Shown here: positions 1 to 8,766 of the stretch, one piece after another
Position numbering within the stretch: the first letter of the stretch is position 1
How the letters are laid out: each line of letters begins with the position of its first letter
Assembly (NCBI GenBank): GCA_949383255.1
Contig: CASJPF010000004.1
Coordinates: 62,001 to 126,000, forward strand
Reading direction: 5' to 3'
Length of the DNA stretch: 64,000 bases
From: Lachnospiraceae bacterium
GTDB lineage: Bacteria; Bacillota; Clostridia; Lachnospirales; Lachnospiraceae
Program-made: the position numbers and the translations under genes
Notes under the pieces: generated by a model
The model's database searches: none
Told to the model about the DNA's origin: nothing
Seen by the model: only the letters and a program-made list of their open reading frames with translations

Positions 1-1
1 G

Positions 2-514
2 TCAGAGTTTGATACACTGGCTGAGTATAGGGAAGATGTCAAGAAGAATCTCACTCTAAAGAAGGAAGAGGAAGCGAAAAACGAGAGGGAAGAAGCAGTG
101 GTTGACGCGATTATTGCGGATGCACAGATGGATATTCCCGAGGCTATGCTCACAACTCAACAGCGCCAGATGGCGGATGATTTTTCACAGAGAATTCGGA
201 TGCAGGGAATTACAATTGAACAGTATTTCCAGTTTACAGGTCTTACAATGGATGCATTGCTAGAGCAAATGAAGCCGCAGGCAGAACAGCGAATTAAGTC
301 TAGACTTGTTCTGGAGGCAGTGGCTAAAGCTGAAAATCTAGAAGCGAGCGAGGAAGATTACACAAACGAAATCAAAAAAATGGCGGAAGCTTATCGTATG
401 ACAGAGGAGAAGATGACAGAGATGATTGGTGCATTTGAGGAGAAAGCAATTAAAGAAGACCTCCGTGCAAAGAAAGCTTTAGATTTTGTGGTTGAAAACG
501 CAGTCGAGAAGTAA
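2..514 (+). CDS. tig: Trigger factor, C-terminal part (5' end outside window)
   Basis: This is the 3' part of the ribosome-associated chaperone and peptidyl-prolyl isomerase trigger factor. The reading frame is open from the window edge, so the apparent GTG start at 98 is internal. About 170 residues are visible. They are helical and charged, with the IPEAM motif followed by a long Gln/Glu/Lys-rich helical region typical of the trigger factor C-terminal domain, which forms the arms that cradle nascent chains. The gene lies directly upstream of clpP and clpX, the usual order in Clostridia and many other bacteria. Identification rests on these motifs and synteny. The ribosome-binding N-domain cannot be checked. 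Confidence 0.93.
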   Translation, partial: SEFDTLAEYREDVKKNLTLKKEEEAKNEREEAVVDAIIADAQMDIPEAMLTTQQRQMADDFSQRIRMQGITIEQYFQFTGLTMDALLEQMKPQAEQRIKSRLVLEAVAKAENLEASEEDYTNEIKKMAEAYRMTEEKMTEMIGAFEEKAIKEDLRAKKALDFVVENAVEK

Positions 515-561
515 TCAAGACCATATCAATCATTTTATATTTCAGAGTATGCTTGAAAAAT

Positions 562-748
562 GTAACAGTTCAGCCATGTCATTCCTAAGTTGCCAGAATG
601 TACATTTTCACCAATGATATTCGGTCTTTGCTGGCGACTTATTTCATGTCGGGTGTCTGCTCTATAGAATTAATAATACAAATTGTCCTTAGCGAGTAAG
701 CTCCTACATACAATTTGTGCAATCAATTCTGGATGGCTGAACTGTTAC
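562..748. mobile_element. MITE-like element, 187 bp, IS66-type ends
   Basis: The element begins GTAACAGTTCAGCCAT (562-577) and ends with the exact reverse complement (733-748), giving 16-bp perfect terminal inverted repeats. The 8-bp direct repeat TGAAAAAT flanks it at 554-561 and 749-756, as expected for a target-site duplication. Ends starting GTAA with an 8-bp duplication are characteristic of the IS66 family, so this is probably a non-autonomous derivative of such an element. That family assignment is inference. The interior has no ORF but contains further pairable arms (587-596 with 629-638, and the AT-rich arms around 670-725), so a transcript would fold extensively. Confidence 0.75.
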
Positions 749-764
749 TGAAAAATTCTAAAAA

Positions 765-807
765 AAATATAATAATTGTGCATATGATTTGCACAATTAT
801 TATATTT
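765..807. promoter_or_regulatory. 18-bp perfect inverted repeat overlapping the clpP promoter
   Basis: Two perfectly complementary 18-nt AT-rich arms (765-782 and 790-807) are separated by 7 nt. The right arm covers the -35 element and most of the spacer of the clpP promoter, which favours an operator. It could instead be a weak terminator of tig, but it is AT-rich and lacks a good T-run. Confidence 0.55.
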
Positions 808-817
808 GTATTATACT
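789..817 (+). promoter_or_regulatory. Probable SigA promoter of clpP-clpX
   Basis: The -35 TTGCAC (789-794) and -10 TATACT (812-817) are separated by 17 bp. The promoter lies just downstream of the MITE-like element and 47 bp before the clpP start codon. Confidence 0.65.
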
Positions 818-863
818 GAGGTTAAAGTGTTCAGTATCATTATGAAAATCGGAGGTAAATCCC

Positions 864-1466
864 ATGAGTTTAGTACCATATGTCATTGAACAGACAAGCC
901 GCGGGGAACGTTCTTATGATATTTATTCAAGACTCTTAAAGGAGCGGATTATTTTCTTGGGAGAAGAGGTAAATGAAGTGACAGCGAGCCTAACCGTGGC
1001 GCAGTTGTTATTTTTGGAAGCCGAGGACCCAGAGAAAGATATCCAATTATATATAAACAGTCCGGGAGGGTCTGTTACTGCTGGTATGGCAATCTATGAT
1101 ACCATGCGTTATATTAAGTGTGATGTGTCTACTATCTGTATTGGAATGGCTGCCAGTATGGGGGCATTTCTGTTAGCGGGTGGCACCAAAGGGAAGCGTC
1201 TTGCACTTCCCAATGCAGAGATTATGATTCATCAGCCGCTTGGCGGAGCACAAGGACAAGCGACAGAGATAGAAATCGCTGCAAAACATATTCTGCGCAC
1301 AAAGCAGAAATTAAACAGTATCCTTGCAGAAAATTGTGGTCAGCCATATGATGTGATTGCAGCGGATACAGAACGTGATAATTGGAAGTCGGCTGAGGAA
1401 GCCATGCAATACGGATTGATTGACAAAGTAATCACGGACAGGGCTGAAGCAACGGAAGATTTATAG
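864..1466 (+). CDS. clpP: ATP-dependent Clp protease proteolytic subunit
   Basis: ClpP is the tetradecameric serine protease that degrades substrates unfolded by Clp ATPases such as ClpX. The 200-residue product has the family length and the catalytic triad Ser98 (in GMAASMGA), His123 (in MIHQPLGG) and Asp172. The glycine-rich INSPGGS loop lies near residue 66. The start is supported by a GGAGG ribosome binding site seven bases upstream. The gene is followed after 44 bases by clpX, its partner ATPase, and both are probably expressed from the promoter at 789-817. Nothing unusual is visible in the protein itself. Confidence 0.98.
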   Translation: MSLVPYVIEQTSRGERSYDIYSRLLKERIIFLGEEVNEVTASLTVAQLLFLEAEDPEKDIQLYINSPGGSVTAGMAIYDTMRYIKCDVSTICIGMAASMGAFLLAGGTKGKRLALPNAEIMIHQPLGGAQGQATEIEIAAKHILRTKQKLNSILAENCGQPYDVIAADTERDNWKSAEEAMQYGLIDKVITDRAEATEDL

Positions 1467-1510
1467 TTTGAATTTGAGTAGATATAATTATGAGTAAAGG
1501 GAGAAAAAGG

Positions 1511-2779
1511 ATGGCTGGAAAAAGCACTGAAGGAAGGGTAAGATGTTCTTTCTGCAATAAAACACAGGATCAGGTTCGGAAGCTGATAGCAGGTCCATCC
1601 GGTGTTTATATCTGTGATGAGTGTGTAGATATCTGTGCAGACATTATAGAGGAAGAGTATGAGGAGGAGCAAATTGATGGCGGTATTGACATCAACCTCC
1701 TAAAACCTGCCGAGATTAAAGAATTTCTTGACGAGTATGTAATCGGTCAGGAAGAGGCTAAAAAAGTATTGTCCGTAGCTGTCTACAATCATTATAAGCG
1801 TGTTATGGCGGAGAAGGATTTGGACGTTGAATTACAAAAGAGCAATATTATTATGATTGGACCGACTGGCTCAGGAAAAACATATCTGGCACAGACACTT
1901 GCTAAAATTATCAATGTTCCATTTGCAATAGCGGATGCAACAACACTTACAGAGGCAGGCTATGTGGGCGAGGATGTTGAGAATATTCTTTTGAAGCTTA
2001 TCCAGGCAGCTGACTATGATATTGAGCGTGCTCAGTATGGCATTATCTATATTGATGAGATTGATAAGATTACGAAAAAAACCGAAAATGTCTCGATTAC
2101 CAGGGATGTGTCGGGAGAAGGTGTACAGCAGGCACTTTTAAAGATTGTCGAGGGAACGGTGGCAAGTGTTCCGCCGCAGGGAGGAAGAAAACATCCACAT
2201 CAGGAGCTAATACAGATTGATACAACCAATATTTTGTTTATCTGTGGTGGTGCTTTTGATGGACTTGACAAGATTGTGGAGAACAGACTTGACCGCAAAT
2301 CAATAGGATTTAACAAAGATATTGCGGAGAAGACAACGCGGGATCTTGGGGCAGTGTTTAAGGAAGTGACACCTCAAGATTTAACAAAATATGGTCTTAT
2401 ACCAGAGTTTGTCGGCAGGGTTCCAATTAATGTATCGTTGGAAGGGCTGGATAAGAAGGCTCTCGTGAGGATTTTAAGAGAACCTAAGAGCGCTCTGATT
2501 AAGCAATATCAGAAGTTGTTTGAGTTTGATAATGTGAAGCTTTCCTTCGAGCCAGATGCGATAGAAGCGATTGCGGAGAAAGCGCTGGAGAGAAAGACAG
2601 GAGCCAGAGGTCTGCGTTCCATCATGGAGAGCATTATGATGGATGTGATGTATGAGATTCCTTCAGATGACACGATTGAGAGTTGTGTCATTACCAAGGA
2701 GTCTGTAGAAGGAACAAGTCAGCCTTTTGTAGTACACCGTGAATCAATGCGTACAGAGCGAGAGAAAAAGGCGAGATAA
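1511..2779 (+). CDS. clpX: ATP-dependent Clp protease ATP-binding subunit ClpX
   Basis: ClpX is the AAA+ unfoldase that recognises substrates and threads them into ClpP. The N-terminal zinc-binding domain carries the Cys4 pattern CSFCNK...CDECVDIC. It is followed by Walker A GPTGSGKT, Walker B with IYIDEIDKI, and the GYVGEDVE pore region. I start it at the second ATG (1511) because the GGGAG ribosome binding site lies correctly for that codon, and the ATG at 1490 has no convincing site. This gives 422 residues, close to the usual length. A strong terminator follows the stop codon. Confidence 0.96.
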   Translation: MAGKSTEGRVRCSFCNKTQDQVRKLIAGPSGVYICDECVDICADIIEEEYEEEQIDGGIDINLLKPAEIKEFLDEYVIGQEEAKKVLSVAVYNHYKRVMAEKDLDVELQKSNIIMIGPTGSGKTYLAQTLAKIINVPFAIADATTLTEAGYVGEDVENILLKLIQAADYDIERAQYGIIYIDEIDKITKKTENVSITRDVSGEGVQQALLKIVEGTVASVPPQGGRKHPHQELIQIDTTNILFICGGAFDGLDKIVENRLDRKSIGFNKDIAEKTTRDLGAVFKEVTPQDLTKYGLIPEFVGRVPINVSLEGLDKKALVRILREPKSALIKQYQKLFEFDNVKLSFEPDAIEAIAEKALERKTGARGLRSIMESIMMDVMYEIPSDDTIESCVITKESVEGTSQPFVVHRESMRTEREKKAR

Positions 2780-2797
2780 ATAAGTGGATGGATTATA

Positions 2798-2830
2798 GAC
2801 GCCGCCTTATATAAAGGCGGCGTCTTATAT
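2798..2830 (+). terminator. Terminator after clpX
   Basis: An 11-bp perfect GC-rich stem (2798-2808 with 2814-2824) has a 5-nt loop and is followed by TTATAT. It separates clpPX from lon. Confidence 0.8.
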
Positions 2831-2914
2831 GTACACGGGCACCCAAGGGAAGTATATCAGTAAAGCTGATGTGTCCGTCACACGAGTAGGGGAAGTAGCC
2901 TTCTCTACTCGATT
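2831..2914 (+). repeat. Dispersed intergenic repeat, copy A
   Basis: First copy of an approximately 85-bp repeat. It starts with GTACACGGGCACC directly after the terminator and has a central small hairpin (ATCAGTAAAGCTGAT). The distal hairpin CGAGTAG...CTACTCG (2883-2911) is followed by ATT. It shares this order of modules with the copies at 36.7, 45.8 and 60.8 kb. Confidence 0.7.
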
Positions 2915-2937
2915 CTGATTAGGAGAGGATATTATAG

Positions 2938-5343
2938 ATGGAGCAGATAACGACAGCATTACCTTTGGTGGCACTGCGCGGGTTAACAGTAGTGCCGGGT
3001 ATGATTATGCATTTCGATTTGAACAGAGATATGTCCAAAAATGCGATTGAGCAGGCACTAAATCATTTGCAGAAAGTGTTGCTTGTGCCACAGGTGGATC
3101 CAGAGGAAGAGAATCCGGAGGAAGATGGTTTATATAAAGTGTGTACAGTGGCCAATATCAGGCAGGTCACAAAACTTCCGAATGACATTGATAGGGTGAT
3201 GGTGGAGGCTGTGACAAGGGCACGCATTTTAGAGCTGAGTGACAATGAGGGAAAGTATTTTAGTGCCTTCTATGAAGAGATTATCGATAAAGAAGAAGAG
3301 ATTCCACAATCTGAGAAAGAGGCATTGGCACGTACTTTGAAAGAAGTATTTGACACCTATGTCAGATTTTATCCCAAGATAGGAAAGAGTCTTGGAAAAT
3401 ATTTTAAGGATGATTGTAGTCTGGTCGTTTTAATAAATCAGATTTTGATTAACACTCCATTTACGTATGAACAGAAGCAACAGGTGTTGGAAATAGAAGA
3501 TATTGCACAACAGTGTGGTGAATTGGTGTTATTGATTATGAATGAGGCACAGATTGCAGCGATACGCACACAGCTGGCAGTAAAAATTCGGGAGAAAATA
3601 GACAAAAATCAGAGAGATTATGTTCTGCGGGAGCAGATGGAATATATTCAGGAAGAGTTGGGGGATAAAAATCAGTATTCTGATGTGAAACATTATGAAG
3701 AAGCGCTTGCCAAATTGAAGGCAGATGCGGAAGTTAAGGAAAAGATTAAAAAAGAGATTGCCAGATTTAAGACAATTATGGGTTCAAGTTCTGAGAGTGC
3801 AGTGGAGCGGGGATATATTGAAACATTGTTAGAACTTCCGTGGAATAAGGCGTCAAAAGACAACAATGATATCAACAGAGCAGAGGAAATCTTAGAGAGG
3901 GACCATTATGGATTGGAGAAGGTCAAGGAACGCATTGTTGAATATCTGGCAGTGCGGTGTTTGACCAGCAAAGGCGAAGCGCCAATTTTGTGTCTGGTGG
4001 GTCCTCCCGGAACAGGAAAAACTTCTATTGCAAAATCGATTGCTGAGGCACTCAACAAGAAGTATATTCGAATTTGTCTAGGCGGCGTGCGTGACGAAGC
4101 GGAAATTAGAGGACACAGAAAGACTTATGTCGGGGCGATGCCGGGGCGTATTGCAAATGGTTTGAAACAGGCGGGAGTATGCAATCCACTTATGCTGCTT
4201 GATGAAATTGATAAGGTTAGCAGTGATTACAAAGGAGATACATCCTCTGCGCTCTTAGAAGTGTTAGATCCAGAGCAAAACTGTCATTTTAGAGATCATT
4301 ATGTGGAATTGCCGCTTGATCTGTCTAAAGTTTTGTTTATTGCAACAGCAAATGACGCAGGCAATATTCCTAGACCACTATTAGACCGCATGGACATTAT
4401 TGAAGTTACAAGCTACACTGCGAATGAAAAATTTCATATTGCAAAAGAGCATCTATGGGAAAAACAACTAAAGAAAAACGGGTTGAAGGATTCCCAGTTG
4501 ACAATCAGTGACAATGCAATTAAGGCGGTAATTGACCAGTATACAAAAGAGGCAGGCGTGCGAAATTTGGAGCGAAAGCTTGGTACAGTTTGCAGGAAGG
4601 CCGCGCTGGAAATTTTGAAAAATAGAACTGGCAAAAAACAAAAGCAGGTACAAGATAAGAGTATTCGTGTCAATAGTCAAAAGCTTGAAAAATATCTTGG
4701 AAAGCCCAAATACAGTGTGGATATGGCGAATGAGAAGGATGATGTCGGGATTGTCAGAGGGCTTGCATGGACAAGTGTCGGCGGTGATACCCTTCAGATT
4801 GAGGTAAACATTATGCCAGGCAAGGGTGAGATTGAGCTCACCGGAAAACTTGGTGATGTGATGAAGGAGTCAGCAATGACTGGAATTAGCTTTATTCGGT
4901 CAATTGCACCAAAGTATAAAATTGCGCCAGAATTTTTTAAGGAAAATGATTTTCATATACACATTCCAGAAGGGGCAGTGCCAAAAGATGGACCATCTGC
5001 GGGGATTACAATGGCGACAGCGGTATTGTCTGCCATCACTGATACGCCTGTCAAGGCAAAAGTCGCTATGACAGGGGAGATAACGCTGCGTGGAAGAGTG
5101 CTTCCGATTGGCGGACTGAAAGAAAAGCTGTTGGCAGCAAAGACAGCAGGTATTACAACAGTGCTTGTGCCAGAAAAAAATGAGAAAGATGTGGCGGAGA
5201 TTTCAAATGAAATTAAGTCAGGTATGGAAATCTGTCTAGTAGAGTCTATGGATGATGTGATACCGCTTGCTTTTTCGCGGGAAATTAAAGTTAAGAGCAC
5301 AAGATCCAAGACAAAGACTGGAAACAACAAGCAGGAGAAGTAA
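2938..5343 (+). CDS. lon: ATP-dependent protease Lon
   Basis: Lon is a soluble, homo-hexameric AAA+ protease that degrades misfolded and regulatory proteins. The 801-residue product has an N-terminal LON substrate-binding domain (about 1-200), a coiled-coil linker, Walker A GPPGTGKT (about 357-364) and a C-terminal S16 protease domain. The catalytic dyad is visible as Ser687 (in PKDGPSAG) and Lys730 (in GGLKEK). The ATG has an AGGAGAGG ribosome binding site. The coding region ends in a Lys-rich tail, and engB begins four bases after the stop codon, so the two are co-transcribed as in many Firmicutes. Confidence 0.97.
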   Translation: MEQITTALPLVALRGLTVVPGMIMHFDLNRDMSKNAIEQALNHLQKVLLVPQVDPEEENPEEDGLYKVCTVANIRQVTKLPNDIDRVMVEAVTRARILELSDNEGKYFSAFYEEIIDKEEEIPQSEKEALARTLKEVFDTYVRFYPKIGKSLGKYFKDDCSLVVLINQILINTPFTYEQKQQVLEIEDIAQQCGELVLLIMNEAQIAAIRTQLAVKIREKIDKNQRDYVLREQMEYIQEELGDKNQYSDVKHYEEALAKLKADAEVKEKIKKEIARFKTIMGSSSESAVERGYIETLLELPWNKASKDNNDINRAEEILERDHYGLEKVKERIVEYLAVRCLTSKGEAPILCLVGPPGTGKTSIAKSIAEALNKKYIRICLGGVRDEAEIRGHRKTYVGAMPGRIANGLKQAGVCNPLMLLDEIDKVSSDYKGDTSSALLEVLDPEQNCHFRDHYVELPLDLSKVLFIATANDAGNIPRPLLDRMDIIEVTSYTANEKFHIAKEHLWEKQLKKNGLKDSQLTISDNAIKAVIDQYTKEAGVRNLERKLGTVCRKAALEILKNRTGKKQKQVQDKSIRVNSQKLEKYLGKPKYSVDMANEKDDVGIVRGLAWTSVGGDTLQIEVNIMPGKGEIELTGKLGDVMKESAMTGISFIRSIAPKYKIAPEFFKENDFHIHIPEGAVPKDGPSAGITMATAVLSAITDTPVKAKVAMTGEITLRGRVLPIGGLKEKLLAAKTAGITTVLVPEKNEKDVAEISNEIKSGMEICLVESMDDVIPLAFSREIKVKSTRSKTKTGNNKQEK

Positions 5344-5346
5344 TGA

Positions 5347-5949
5347 ATGGTAATTAAAAATGTTAGTTTGGAAACTGTGATTGGCGTGACAAGCAAAATA
5401 CCCCAAAACACAATGCCAGAAATTGCCTTTGCCGGAAAAAGTAATGTGGGGAAATCCTCGCTGATCAATACGCTTATGAATCGCAAATCATTGGCGCGCA
5501 CCAGCGCACAGCCAGGAAAAACACAGACAATTAATTTTTATAAAATTAATGATGTATTGTATTTTGTGGATCTCCCGGGATATGGCTATGCAAAGGTAAG
5601 TCAGCACGAAAAAGAAAAATGGGGTAAAATGATAGAGAACTATTTGCGGCAGTCCAAGGTACTAAAGGCAATTTTTTTGCTTGTCGATATTCGGCATGAC
5701 CCATCAGCAAATGATAAGCTTATGTATGAGTGGATTCTCTCCAATGGATTTCGCCCAATGATTATTGCGACCAAGGCAGACAAGATAAATCGCAGCCAAT
5801 TACAAAAGCAGATCAAGGCAGTACGACAAGGGCTTGGCTTAGAGAAAGACACAATTATAATACCGTTTTCGGCACAGACAAAACAAGGGCGTGATGAGAT
5901 TTATGAACTGATTGACCATATAATAGAACAGCCAGAAGAAGGAGTCTGA
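5347..5949 (+). CDS. engB: Ribosome biogenesis GTPase EngB (YsxC/YihA)
   Basis: This essential P-loop GTPase acts in assembly of the large ribosomal subunit. The 200-residue protein has G1 GKSNVGKSS, G3 DLPGYG and G4 TKAD in the right order and spacing. The start overlaps the lon stop region (TAATGAATG), with an AGGAG site at the end of lon, which implies translational coupling. The next gene starts two bases after its stop, so lon, engB and the permease form one operon. Confidence 0.96.
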   Translation: MVIKNVSLETVIGVTSKIPQNTMPEIAFAGKSNVGKSSLINTLMNRKSLARTSAQPGKTQTINFYKINDVLYFVDLPGYGYAKVSQHEKEKWGKMIENYLRQSKVLKAIFLLVDIRHDPSANDKLMYEWILSNGFRPMIIATKADKINRSQLQKQIKAVRQGLGLEKDTIIIPFSAQTKQGRDEIYELIDHIIEQPEEGV

Positions 5950-5951
5950 AC

Positions 5952-7121
5952 ATGGAAAGAAAGACAACAGGGACAGAGAACTTGAAATTAATTGTAAATA
6001 TATTGATTTCACTGGTAATTTTGCTGCTCTGCATTTTTTTGGTGCCGCGGTTGATTTTGTTTTTTATGCCTTTTGTAATTGGCTGGATAATCTCTTGCAT
6101 TGCAAATCCGCTCGTTGTGTTTCTTGAGCGAAAATTAAAGATTAAGAGAAAAGCCGGAACAGTTGTTGTCATTGTGTGTGTGATTGCAGTGGTGATTGGA
6201 ATCGGCTATGGACTTGGCATTATTCTCTGGAGACAGATTTCAGGTTTTATACAGGAGATTCCCACAATGTGGGAGGCTGTAAAGCACGATTTTGATGCGT
6301 TTGGGGCGTGGATAGACCAATATATTGGCAGTCGGTCGCCAAAACTTGCAGATACCTTAAATGATTTGGGAAATATTATTGGTCAGATGATTGCTGACTT
6401 ACCAAAAAGCTTTGATTTTCGTACCTTTGAGGGAATGGGCAGCATGGTTGGCAATATTGCCAGTGTTATTATCTCGATTATTATGTGTATGTTGTCTGCG
6501 TATTTTTTCATTGCGGATCGCGATTGGCTAGGGAGTTTTCTGGACAAGATACTTCCTGAAAGTATTATGCACAAGTATGATGTGTTTGCTTCAAGCTTGA
6601 AACAGGCAGTTGGAGGCTATTTTAAGGCACAATTTCGCATTGAAATTTGGATGTATGTGTTGCTGTTAATTGGGTTGACTGTGCTAAAGGTTCGGTATGG
6701 ATTGTTAATTGCGCTATTAATGGCGTTTCTGGATTTTTTACCCTTTTTTGGAACGGGGATTGTGCTGATTCCGTGGGCACTTGTCAATGTGATTGGCGGC
6801 AATTATCTGAGAGCACTTGGATTTTTAATTATTTGGGGTTCTGGACAATTGTTCCGTCAACTAATTCAGCCCAAAATCATGGGAGATTCCATTGGCATGG
6901 AGCCAATTCCTACATTGTTTTTGCTTTTTATTGGCTATCGTCTAGCGGGAGTTGGCGGGATGTTAGTGTCTGTGCCAATTGGCATTATTGTAGTCAATAT
7001 GAATGAGGCTGGTTTTTTTGACACGCCAAAGTACAGTATACGGTTGTTAGTCCGAAATATCAATCAGTTTCGGCAGTTAAATGAGGAAGAAATCGAGAAA
7101 TTGGGTGAAGGAAACAGATAG
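5952..7121 (+). CDS. AI-2E family / YtvI-like integral membrane protein
   Basis: A 389-residue polytopic membrane protein of the AI-2E transporter family. It has paired hydrophobic helices at the N-terminus (about 14-70), a hydrophilic middle section and a cluster of at least five helices from about residue 165. The conserved FLPFFGTGIVLIPW region lies near residue 263. YtvI, the sporulation member of this family, is the closest functional label I can offer, and the window does contain sporulation genes. The transported substrate is unknown. It is co-transcribed with engB. The AGAAGGAG ribosome binding site overlaps the end of engB. Confidence 0.85.
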   Translation: MERKTTGTENLKLIVNILISLVILLLCIFLVPRLILFFMPFVIGWIISCIANPLVVFLERKLKIKRKAGTVVVIVCVIAVVIGIGYGLGIILWRQISGFIQEIPTMWEAVKHDFDAFGAWIDQYIGSRSPKLADTLNDLGNIIGQMIADLPKSFDFRTFEGMGSMVGNIASVIISIIMCMLSAYFFIADRDWLGSFLDKILPESIMHKYDVFASSLKQAVGGYFKAQFRIEIWMYVLLLIGLTVLKVRYGLLIALLMAFLDFLPFFGTGIVLIPWALVNVIGGNYLRALGFLIIWGSGQLFRQLIQPKIMGDSIGMEPIPTLFLLFIGYRLAGVGGMLVSVPIGIIVVNMNEAGFFDTPKYSIRLLVRNINQFRQLNEEEIEKLGEGNR

Positions 7122-7146
7122 GGAAGCTATCCTGAAAATAAAGGCA

Positions 7147-7890
7147 ATGAGAAACTTTAAAATAACAATACAATATGATGGCACCCGTTATCAGGGGTGG
7201 CAGCGGCAGGATTCCACAAACAATACAATACAAGGAAAATTTGAAGCAATCCTTGCAAAGATGACAGGGCTTAAGTTTGTACAGATAGATGGTTCTGGTC
7301 GAACGGATGCGGGTGTACATGCGCTTGGTCAAGTGGCGAATTTTAAGATTGACACAGATATGACTGCAAAAGAGGTGATGGCTTATATCAACCAATATTT
7401 GCCGGAGGATATTGGCGTGATTGCAATACAGGAGATGCCAGAGCGATTTCATAGCAGGCTGAACGCAAAGAGAAAAACATACTGTTATCGCATCTGGAAC
7501 ACGGACATTCCTTGTATTTTTTCACACAGATATGTGTATGAAATGCCAGAGGAGCTTGATTTGGAGGCAATGCGTCTTGCTGCTGCCTGCCTAGTAGGAA
7601 AACATGATTTTAAGGCGTTCACTTCCACCAAAAAGAGTAAAAAGTCTACTGTGCGCACAATTGATTCCGTGGAAATTGATAGGAATGACAATGAGGTCGT
7701 CATTACTTACAGTGGTGACGGCTTTCTGTATCATATGGTACGCATACTCACAGGGACTTTAATTGAGGTCGGATTAGGGCAGAGAAGCCCTATGTCTATG
7801 CAAGTGCTTCTGGAAAAAGATGCAACTAGAGATATGGCAGGTGCACTTGTTCCAGCGAAGGGGCTGTGCTTAGTGGAAGTACGATATTGA
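7147..7890 (+). CDS. truA: tRNA pseudouridine(38-40) synthase TruA
   Basis: TruA converts uridines 38-40 of the tRNA anticodon stem-loop to pseudouridine. The catalytic aspartate is Asp54 in the signature GSGRTDAGVHALGQ. YDGTRYQGWQRQ near the N-terminus and the C-terminal FLYHMVRIL motif are also diagnostic. An ATG at 7081 overlaps the previous gene, but homologous sequence begins with MRNFKITIQYDG at 7147, giving a normal 247-residue length. The ribosome binding site at this ATG is weak (AAAGG close to the start), so translation may be coupled to the upstream gene. Confidence 0.94.
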   Translation: MRNFKITIQYDGTRYQGWQRQDSTNNTIQGKFEAILAKMTGLKFVQIDGSGRTDAGVHALGQVANFKIDTDMTAKEVMAYINQYLPEDIGVIAIQEMPERFHSRLNAKRKTYCYRIWNTDIPCIFSHRYVYEMPEELDLEAMRLAAACLVGKHDFKAFTSTKKSKKSTVRTIDSVEIDRNDNEVVITYSGDGFLYHMVRILTGTLIEVGLGQRSPMSMQVLLEKDATRDMAGALVPAKGLCLVEVRY

Positions 7891-7918
7891 TTTCAGTCGG
7901 AGAAGACTCGCATGCCGC

Positions 7919-7945
7919 AGCAAGAATGCCGGTGGCATTCTTGCT
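7919..7945 (+). terminator. Inverted repeat after truA
   Basis: A perfect 12-bp stem (7919-7930 with 7934-7945) has a 3-nt loop. It follows truA by 28 bases. The T-run is poor (CTTTGG), so it is a processing or weak termination hairpin rather than a classic terminator. Confidence 0.5.
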
Positions 7946-8008
7946 TTGGAGATCACGAAATGGTATTTTATAAGAAAGTAAAGGGTAGATAAGTGACGGA
8001 GGAAACGT

Positions 8009-8617
8009 ATGCATTTTAAATATTTTAAATGGTTAAGAGAACCGAAAGAATATTGTATAGAACACAATCAGATTGTTGTGACTACACAGCCAAATACTGA
8101 TTTATGGCAGCGCACATACTATCATTTTCGCAATGATAACGCTCCGGTATTTCAGATGGAGACAGATAAACAATATTTTAGTTTTGTTGTAAAGACGGAT
8201 TTTGCAGAAAGTCATCACCGTTTTGACCAGTGTGGAATTGTTATGTATTTGGATTCTGAAAACTGGCTGAAAGCTTCTGTTGAATATGAGAATGACAAAT
8301 TTCAACATCTTGGCAGTGTTGTGACAAACAATGGCTATTCAGACTGGGCGACAACGGAGATTGGTGCAAATATAAAATCTATGTGGTATCGTTTGAGCAG
8401 GCGTGCAAGTGATTATTGTATAGAGTGTTCGGAGGATGGTGTGCGTTTTAAGCAGATGCGCATCTGTCATATGGAAAAGGGTGGTGGCACGATTCAATTT
8501 GGAATCTATGCCTGTTCGCCGGAGGATTCTTCTTTTCGTGCAGTTTTTTCTGAGATGTCAATGGGCGAATGCCAATGGCAGGCCCATGATGGACAGAAAC
8601 CAGACGCGGAGCAATAG
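8009..8617 (+). CDS. DUF1349 domain protein (concanavalin-like fold)
   Basis: A 202-residue soluble protein that matches the DUF1349 family, a beta-sandwich fold related to concanavalin-like lectins, sometimes named after the yeast REE1 regulator. Features seen include the DLWQRTYYHF start, FVVKTDFAESHHRFDQCGIVMY and WLKASVEYE, all typical of this family. There is no signal peptide, so it is cytoplasmic. A role in carbohydrate binding is likely from the fold but not shown by the context. It stands alone between truA and glnS. The start follows a GGAGG-like site (GACGGAGGAAACGT). Confidence 0.8.
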   Translation: MHFKYFKWLREPKEYCIEHNQIVVTTQPNTDLWQRTYYHFRNDNAPVFQMETDKQYFSFVVKTDFAESHHRFDQCGIVMYLDSENWLKASVEYENDKFQHLGSVVTNNGYSDWATTEIGANIKSMWYRLSRRASDYCIECSEDGVRFKQMRICHMEKGGGTIQFGIYACSPEDSSFRAVFSEMSMGECQWQAHDGQKPDAEQ

Positions 8618-8766
8618 GAAGCTTATAAAAACTTTACAAATTTTCAACAATTTATTACAATAGATATTTGAGTAAGCAGTGAGGAAGCCATACAAAGATA
8701 TTACATTGATTGCAAAATGTTGGTGATAGATGTATTTGCAGGAAATGACAGAATGGAGGAAAAATT

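Noticed and set aside
562-748. Structured non-coding RNA or riboswitch for clpP
   Set aside because: The pairing is strong, but the exact 8-bp flanking duplication and perfect 16-bp ends fit a transposable element better. It also lies upstream of the clpP promoter.
4953-5501. 182-codon minus-strand ORF over the lon/engB junction
   Set aside because: It is a shadow of two confidently identified genes.
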